This document shows positions 60,076-64,000 of a DNA stretch of 64,000 nucleotides, piece after piece; position 1 is the first letter of the stretch; the number at the start of each line of letters is the position of its first letter. Below the pieces are notes generated by a model that saw nothing but the letters and a program-made list of their open reading frames with translations, was not told where the DNA came from and did no database searches. The translations under genes were made by a program, and so were the position numbers. Source of the stretch: Pseudolactococcus chungangensis CAU 28 = DSM 22330 (GTDB lineage Bacteria; Bacillota; Bacilli; Lactobacillales; Streptococcaceae); assembly GCF_002441885.1 (NCBI RefSeq), contig NZ_JXJT01000006.1, positions 1-64,000 on the forward strand. Reading direction: 5' to 3'.

Positions 60076-60663
60076 GTGAAATGTTTTAATGAAGAGTCTT
60101 TCAAGGTTTTTGATGTTGAAGGATTAGATGAGCGAATGGTAGCTATTCGTGCTAATATCCAACCGATTTTTGCTGAAATAATGGCTGAAGTTTCAGCGCG
60201 TTTGAGTGATGATGTGGGGTATGAGACTTTTGTACACATTGCCCAACATCGGAGACGTACGAGATATGCGCCTGAAAACACATGGTCAGCGATTTCTGAT
60301 AATAAACGGGGCTACAAGTCCCAGGCTCATTTACAGTTAGGGATTTGGGATAACTATGTCTTTATGTATTTATCAATTATTGATAACCCTGCCAAACGTG
60401 AGCAATATGCGGACTATTTAGCTGAACATCATGAGTTTCCAGATGATTTTGTCTATTCACTGGATCATACCAAATCTGAATTTTTCTCTGTGACTGCAGG
60501 GGTAGAAAAAGGAATCCAGCGCTTGCACGATGTGAAGAAGGGGGAATTTGAAGTCGGACGGATTATTTCCCGAGATGCTAAAATTTGGCAAGAAGATCCA
60601 CAAACCTATATTTTAGAGACTTTTAAGACTTTATTTCCACTTTATCAGCATTTAAATGCTTGA
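60076..60663 (+). CDS. DUF1054 family protein (YktB-like)
   Basis: A 195-residue soluble protein of the DUF1054/UPF0637 family. Recognisable segments: CFNEESFKVFDVEGLDERMVAIRANIQPIF, HIAQHRRRTRYAPENTWSAISDNKRGYKSQAHLQLGIWDNYVFMYLSIIDNP. AGGAG lies 7 nt before GTG 60076, which sets the start; a TTG six bases earlier is the alternative. Function is not established. It lies alone between pyrC and metA. Confidence 0.87.
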   Translation: MKCFNEESFKVFDVEGLDERMVAIRANIQPIFAEIMAEVSARLSDDVGYETFVHIAQHRRRTRYAPENTWSAISDNKRGYKSQAHLQLGIWDNYVFMYLSIIDNPAKREQYADYLAEHHEFPDDFVYSLDHTKSEFFSVTAGVEKGIQRLHDVKKGEFEVGRIISRDAKIWQEDPQTYILETFKTLFPLYQHLNA

Positions 60664-60709
60664 AAACTATTGATATATAGTTATTTTTTATAGCTATTTA
60701 TAGTTTCAT

Positions 60710-60726
60710 CATAGTTTAAAACTATG
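60710..60726. promoter_or_regulatory. MET-box upstream of metA
   Basis: CATAGTTTAAAACTATG, a perfect 17-bp palindrome with the core ATAGTTT-AAACTAT of the streptococcal MET-box bound by MtaR/MetR-type LysR regulators. It overlaps the expected -35 region; a TGATAAAAT extended -10 lies at 60735-60743. Confidence 0.7.
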
Positions 60727-60806
60727 CTTAATCATGATAAAATAGAGGAATGATGTACATCGTTTTGATGTAGCGTCAGAAATTGGGTGCAGAAAGGAGA
60801 AATGGG

Positions 60807-61739
60807 ATGCCTGTAAAAGTGAATAGTCAGTTGCCAGCTGTCAAGATATTAGAAGCTGATAATATTTTTGTGATGGATGAAGCGAGAGCTGCGCAGCAAG
60901 ATATTAGAACATTAAAGATTTTGGTGGTTAATCTTATGCCTCGTAAAATGGTGACTGAAACGCAGTTGTTGGCTTTATTGTCTAATACGCCTTTACAAAT
61001 TAATGTCGATTTTTTGCATATGATGACGCATCAATCTAAAAATATTACGCAAAATCATCTGGATACTTTCTATAAGTGTTTTAATGATATCAAGTCTGAT
61101 TATTATGATGGCATGATTGTAACAGGTGCACCTGTCGAAAATTTAGATTTTGAGGCAGTTGACTACTGGGATGAATTGCATCAGGTTTTAGATTGGTCAC
61201 GGACACATGTTTATTCGACTTTGCATATTTGTTGGGGCGCACAGGCTGGGTTATATGCACGTTACGGTATTCCTAAACATCCTTTGGCACAAAAGTTATG
61301 GGGAGTTTATCATCAAACGGTAGAGAATCCGAAACATGTTTTATTTCGAGGTTTTGATGATGATTTTGTCGCACCACATTCTCGGAGTACTGAGACTTAT
61401 GCGAGTGAGTTACCACATGATTTTGAGATTCTTTCTTATGGTGAAACTTCGGGATTATCTCTAGTTGTCAAGAAAAATTTGCGTGAGATTTACAGCTTTG
61501 GACATTTAGAGTATGATCGGATGACTTTAGATTTTGAATATCAGCGGGATAAGGCTGAATTCGGTGAGGATATTGTACCAGATGCCTACTATCCGAATGA
61601 TGATCCGACACAAAAACCCAAGATGACTTGGTCTAGCGCTGCCAGCCTTTTCTTTTCAAACTGGTTGAATTATGCAGTTTATCAAGATACACCCTATGAT
61701 TTGCGTGAACTCGCGAAATACGAATATTTTAATCTTTAA
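60807..61739 (+). CDS. metA: Homoserine O-acyltransferase (probably acetyl-CoA)
   Basis: A 310-residue MetA-family enzyme starting methionine synthesis from homoserine. The catalytic cysteine is in STLHICWGAQAGLYARYG; later SFGHLEYDRMTLDFEYQRD supplies the His-Glu pair. In VTGAPVENLDFEAVDYWDEL the Glu after the Pro-Val matches the residue that favours acetyl-CoA in the Bacillus cereus enzyme, whereas succinyl enzymes have Gly. ATG 60807 has AAAGGAG at good spacing. A MET-box lies upstream. Confidence 0.93.
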   Translation: MPVKVNSQLPAVKILEADNIFVMDEARAAQQDIRTLKILVVNLMPRKMVTETQLLALLSNTPLQINVDFLHMMTHQSKNITQNHLDTFYKCFNDIKSDYYDGMIVTGAPVENLDFEAVDYWDELHQVLDWSRTHVYSTLHICWGAQAGLYARYGIPKHPLAQKLWGVYHQTVENPKHVLFRGFDDDFVAPHSRSTETYASELPHDFEILSYGETSGLSLVVKKNLREIYSFGHLEYDRMTLDFEYQRDKAEFGEDIVPDAYYPNDDPTQKPKMTWSSAASLFFSNWLNYAVYQDTPYDLRELAKYEYFNL

Positions 61740-61760
61740 CCACCGATTTGGTGGTTTTTT
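61738..61760 (+). terminator. Terminator of metA, abutting the dnaD promoter
   Basis: AACCACC (overlapping the metA stop) pairs with GGTGGTT, followed by T; the last T is the first base of the dnaD TGGTATAAT. Confidence 0.8.
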
Positions 61761-61768
61761 GGTATAAT
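61760..61768 (+). promoter_or_regulatory. Extended -10 promoter of dnaD
   Basis: TGGTATAAT ending 6 nt before ATG 61775; no ribosome binding site fits between. Confidence 0.6.
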
Positions 61769-61774
61769 GAAATC

Positions 61775-62485
61775 ATGACTTATTATGATCAATTCAAAAA
61801 AAATATCGTCTTACCACAGGCGATATTGACACATATTTTAGATATTTTCCCGACACTCATGAGTTTTAATGTCTGGCTTTATTTTTATGGTAATGAATCC
61901 TTAGCGCCGAGTCAAATTGCTGGCTTTTTACAGATGACAACAGCAGAGGTTAATCAAGAAATCAATCTCTTGACAGATTCAGAGACGTTAACAGCTGAAT
62001 TTGATGAGTCTACAGGCGAGATGCGCTTTGATACACATCCAGCTTTTGCAAAATTAGATAATTTCATATCAGCTACAAGCAATCAAGCCTCAATCTCTGA
62101 TTCTGAACTGGACAATGAAATAGAAACGATTTCTGATATTGCGAGATTGATTGCAGCCTTTGAGCCGGAAATGCCAGGCGGTTTAACACCGATTAATATT
62201 GAAGAACTGCAAAAATGGTTGAGCGATGATAAATTTGATGTAGGCTTAATCCTTCAAGCCTTAAGGGAAGCAGCGTTAAATCGCAAAGTTTCACTACCTT
62301 ATATTCGGGCGATTTTGCGCAACTGGCGCACTAATGGCATCGTGACAGCGCGTGATATAGCAGATAATCGTGAAGCGCGTGAGATGCGTCAGGCAGAGCA
62401 ACAGAGTGATACAACCTTATCAGATGATTACTTTAACTCAGTCGATAGCCTACGCAAGGCTTGGGGGTATGACAATGCTAAGTAA
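61775..62485 (+). CDS. dnaD: DnaD-family replication initiation protein
   Basis: A 236-residue DNA-remodelling protein that helps load the helicase at origins and restart sites. The N-terminal winged helix has LPQAILTHILDIFPTLMSFNVWLYFYGNESLAPSQIAGFLQMTTAEVNQEI; the C-terminal DnaB/D domain has IARLIAAFEPEMPGGLTPINIEELQKWL, ILQALREAALNRKVSLPYIRAILRNWRTNGI. ATG 61775 fits the family; an upstream in-frame start lies in the metA terminator. It overlaps nth, the usual neighbour in Bacillus and streptococci. Confidence 0.92.
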   Translation: MTYYDQFKKNIVLPQAILTHILDIFPTLMSFNVWLYFYGNESLAPSQIAGFLQMTTAEVNQEINLLTDSETLTAEFDESTGEMRFDTHPAFAKLDNFISATSNQASISDSELDNEIETISDIARLIAAFEPEMPGGLTPINIEELQKWLSDDKFDVGLILQALREAALNRKVSLPYIRAILRNWRTNGIVTARDIADNREAREMRQAEQQSDTTLSDDYFNSVDSLRKAWGYDNAK

Positions 62486-63119
62486 GCAGAAATTTCTCAA
62501 TGTACTTGCGATTATTGCAGATATGTTTCCTGAGGCACATGGTGAATTGGACGCAGCAACGCCTTTTCAATTGTTGATTGCAGTGATTTTGTCAGCTCAG
62601 GCGACTGATAAGGGGGTCAATAAGGCAACGCCAGCACTTTTTGCTAAATACCCTGATAGTCAAAGCCTAGCCTCGGCAGATGTTTCAGACGTTGAAAACT
62701 TGATCAAGACCATTGGCCTATATCGCAGTAAAGCTAAAAACATCGTGAGAACAGCTGAGATGATCGAGACTGAGTTTGGGGGTGAAATTCCGAGGGATAA
62801 AGACTTGTTACAGACTTTACCTGGTGTCGGTCGGAAAACAGCAAACGTTGTGCTTGGGGATGCTTTTGGTATTCCTGGTATCGCTGTGGATACACATGTC
62901 GAACGCGTATCGAAACGTTTACAGTTAGTCAAACAATCGGCGACTGTCACGGAAGTAGAAGAAAAGTTGATGAAAGTTGTCCCTGAAAAAGATTGGGTCG
63001 TGACGCATCACCGCTTGATTTTCTTTGGTCGCTATCACTGTACCGCTCGTGCGCCTAAATGCGTCGCTTGCCCTGTTCTACCCTATTGTCACTTTGGAGA
63101 AAAAACGGTTTTAAAATGA
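62475..63119 (+). CDS. nth: Endonuclease III
   Basis: A 214-residue base-excision glycosylase/AP lyase for oxidised pyrimidines. The helix-hairpin-helix and catalytic region is LQTLPGVGRKTANVVLGDAFGIPGIAVDTHVERVSKRL (Asp in VDTH); four cysteines at the end (CTARAPKCVACPVLPYC) hold the 4Fe-4S cluster. ATG 62475 with GGGGG 6 nt upstream is used; ATG 62469 is an alternative. It overlaps dnaD by 11 bases and trmK by four. Confidence 0.95.
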   Translation: MLSKQKFLNVLAIIADMFPEAHGELDAATPFQLLIAVILSAQATDKGVNKATPALFAKYPDSQSLASADVSDVENLIKTIGLYRSKAKNIVRTAEMIETEFGGEIPRDKDLLQTLPGVGRKTANVVLGDAFGIPGIAVDTHVERVSKRLQLVKQSATVTEVEEKLMKVVPEKDWVVTHHRLIFFGRYHCTARAPKCVACPVLPYCHFGEKTVLK

Positions 63120-63814
63120 AAAATGAAAAATTATCAAAACGTCTGACACAAGTTGGAGAATTTGTCCCGCAAGATGCTGTTTTATTAGATGTCGGGAGCG
63201 ACCATGCTTACTTGCCAATTCATCTCGTGAAATCCGAGCGTATAAGCAAGGCTATTGCTGGCGAAGTCGTTAAAGGCCCGTATGAGAGTGCTGTAGCAAA
63301 TGTTAAATCAGCTGGCTTAGAAGAGCAAATAGCAGTTAGACTTGCCAATGGCTTAGCTGCTTTTGATCCAGCAGTTGACGATGTGACAACAATCACGATA
63401 GCTGGCATGGGCGGTCACTTAATTGCTGAAATTTTGGAGGACGGGCGCGATAAGTTGTGCCAAGTGTCAACCCTGATTTTACAACCTAATAATGGCGAAC
63501 GCCATTTGAGACAATGGTTGCAAGCACACGATTTCACGATTTCTGATGAAAAAATTTTAGCAGAAAATGACAAGATTTATGAAATTATCGTCGCACATCC
63601 AGGAAAGTCAGCTGATAAATTAACGGAAGCCGAGCTTTACTTTGGTCCCTTTCTACTACAAGAAAAATCAGCAGTCTTTCTCGAAAAATGGGCATCAGAG
63701 TTAACCGCTAATCAAGCGATTATGGCAAAAATTCCAGACTCAGCCCAACAAAAAAAAGCTGAGTTTTCAGCAAAAATCGCCAAAATCAAGGAGGTTATAA
63801 ATGTTAGCCAGTGA
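63116..63814 (+). CDS. trmK: tRNA (adenine22-N1)-methyltransferase
   Basis: A 232-residue SAM-dependent enzyme (TrmK/YqfN) methylating A22 of tRNA. Rossmann motif DAVLLDVGSDHAYLPIHLVKS, then TTITIAGMGGHLIAEIL and LILQPNNGERHLRQWL, and a C-terminal coiled coil. The start overlaps the nth stop (ATGA). The next gene is Nif3-like, as in Bacillus yqfN-yqfO. Confidence 0.92.
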   Translation: MKNEKLSKRLTQVGEFVPQDAVLLDVGSDHAYLPIHLVKSERISKAIAGEVVKGPYESAVANVKSAGLEEQIAVRLANGLAAFDPAVDDVTTITIAGMGGHLIAEILEDGRDKLCQVSTLILQPNNGERHLRQWLQAHDFTISDEKILAENDKIYEIIVAHPGKSADKLTEAELYFGPFLLQEKSAVFLEKWASELTANQAIMAKIPDSAQQKKAEFSAKIAKIKEVINVSQ

Positions 63815-64000
63815 TTTTTTCGCACGATATGAAGCTTATTGTCCTAAAGAGCTTGCCATGGCAGATGATCCAGTCGGTCTGCAAATTGGTACCCTCAACA
63901 AAGACATTCAAAAGGTTATGGTCACGCTAGATATTCGCGAGCAGACTGTTCAGGAAGCAATCGAACAAAATGTCGACGTGATTTTGGCTAAGCATCCCGT
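63801..64000 (+). CDS. Nif3-like dinuclear metal centre protein (3' truncated)
   Basis: The first 66 codons of a Nif3/YqfO (DUF34) protein, cut by the window end. It reads MLASDFFARYEAYCPKELAMADDPVGLQIGTLNKDIQKVMVTLDI, with the family pattern of a D-x-VGLQ motif and the start of the metal site AKHP. AAGGAGG lies before the ATG inside the end of trmK, a 14-base overlap. Family members bind two metal ions; the reaction is not firmly known. Confidence 0.88.
   Translation, partial: MLASDFFARYEAYCPKELAMADDPVGLQIGTLNKDIQKVMVTLDIREQTVQEAIEQNVDVILAKHP

Overview
The window reads as chromosome of a low-GC Gram-positive coccus of the family Streptococcaceae, most likely Lactococcus in the broad sense (including Pseudolactococcus). 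The evidence is the gpsB-rnpB-rlmL-mapZ block, a class B RNase P RNA, an asd-motif RNA, PyrR-attenuated pyrR-pyrP-pyrB-carA-carB and pyrK-pyrDb-pyrF clusters, a PurBox of lactococcal type, a streptococcal MET-box and the rex/C26 amidotransferase/radC block. The genus is inferred from gene order and family knowledge; no database was searched.

Layout. 1-1833: end of a secreted-lipase-type gene plus two small helical proteins, resembling a type VII secretion effector with its partners. 2183-6371: HAD phosphatase divergent from ftsK-holA. 6411-7690: terminator, five copies of a 61-bp tandem repeat and a lone DUF559 nuclease-like gene. 8019-16604: M20 amidohydrolase, T-box-controlled glyQS, a DUF896 protein, gluconate-type kinase and transketolase. 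16667-19341: marR-quinone reductase operon with paired operators, and an APC permease. 19349-20686: asd RNA and asd. 20822-24327: accessory surface-protein island, with a broken vWA/hydrolase gene and a related membrane-anchored gene. 24354-27410: lysine riboswitch-dapA and RNase J2. 27534-35003: pyrR-pyrP and pyrB-carAB. 35062-37006: metal P-type ATPase behind large palindromes. 37021-39828: pyrK-pyrDb-pyrF, whose leader carries a 99-bp tandem repeat. 39932-43819: gpsB, rnpB, rlmL, mapZ. 43907-48482: PurBox, purC, fused purL. 48678-52463: siderophore uptake operon (minus strand). 52506-54690: radC, C26 hydrolase, rex. 54862-64000: ABC-F protein, glf, pyrE, pyrC, DUF1054, metA, dnaD, nth, trmK and the start of a Nif3-like gene.

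How the genes work together. All of de novo UMP synthesis (carAB, pyrB, pyrC, pyrDb/K, pyrE, pyrF) plus uracil uptake and the PyrR sensor lie here in three transcription blocks. Three PyrR attenuators precede pyrR, pyrB and pyrK; none was seen before pyrE-pyrC. Aspartate-family metabolism (asd, dapA, metA) is spread out under an asd RNA, a lysine riboswitch and a MET-box. The siderophore operon and the P-type ATPase share a GTCAAAA-N2-TTTTGAC palindrome, which suggests a common metal-responsive regulator.

Most novel points: the shared palindrome regulon; the repeat that follows the pyrB and pyrK attenuators; the reverse-arranged lipase effector module; several genes whose extended -10 lies 6-10 nt before the start codon (probable leaderless mRNAs); and A8 tracts sitting exactly where reading frames break in the surface-protein island. 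No tRNA, rRNA other than RNase P RNA, CRISPR array, insertion sequence or prophage gene was recognised.
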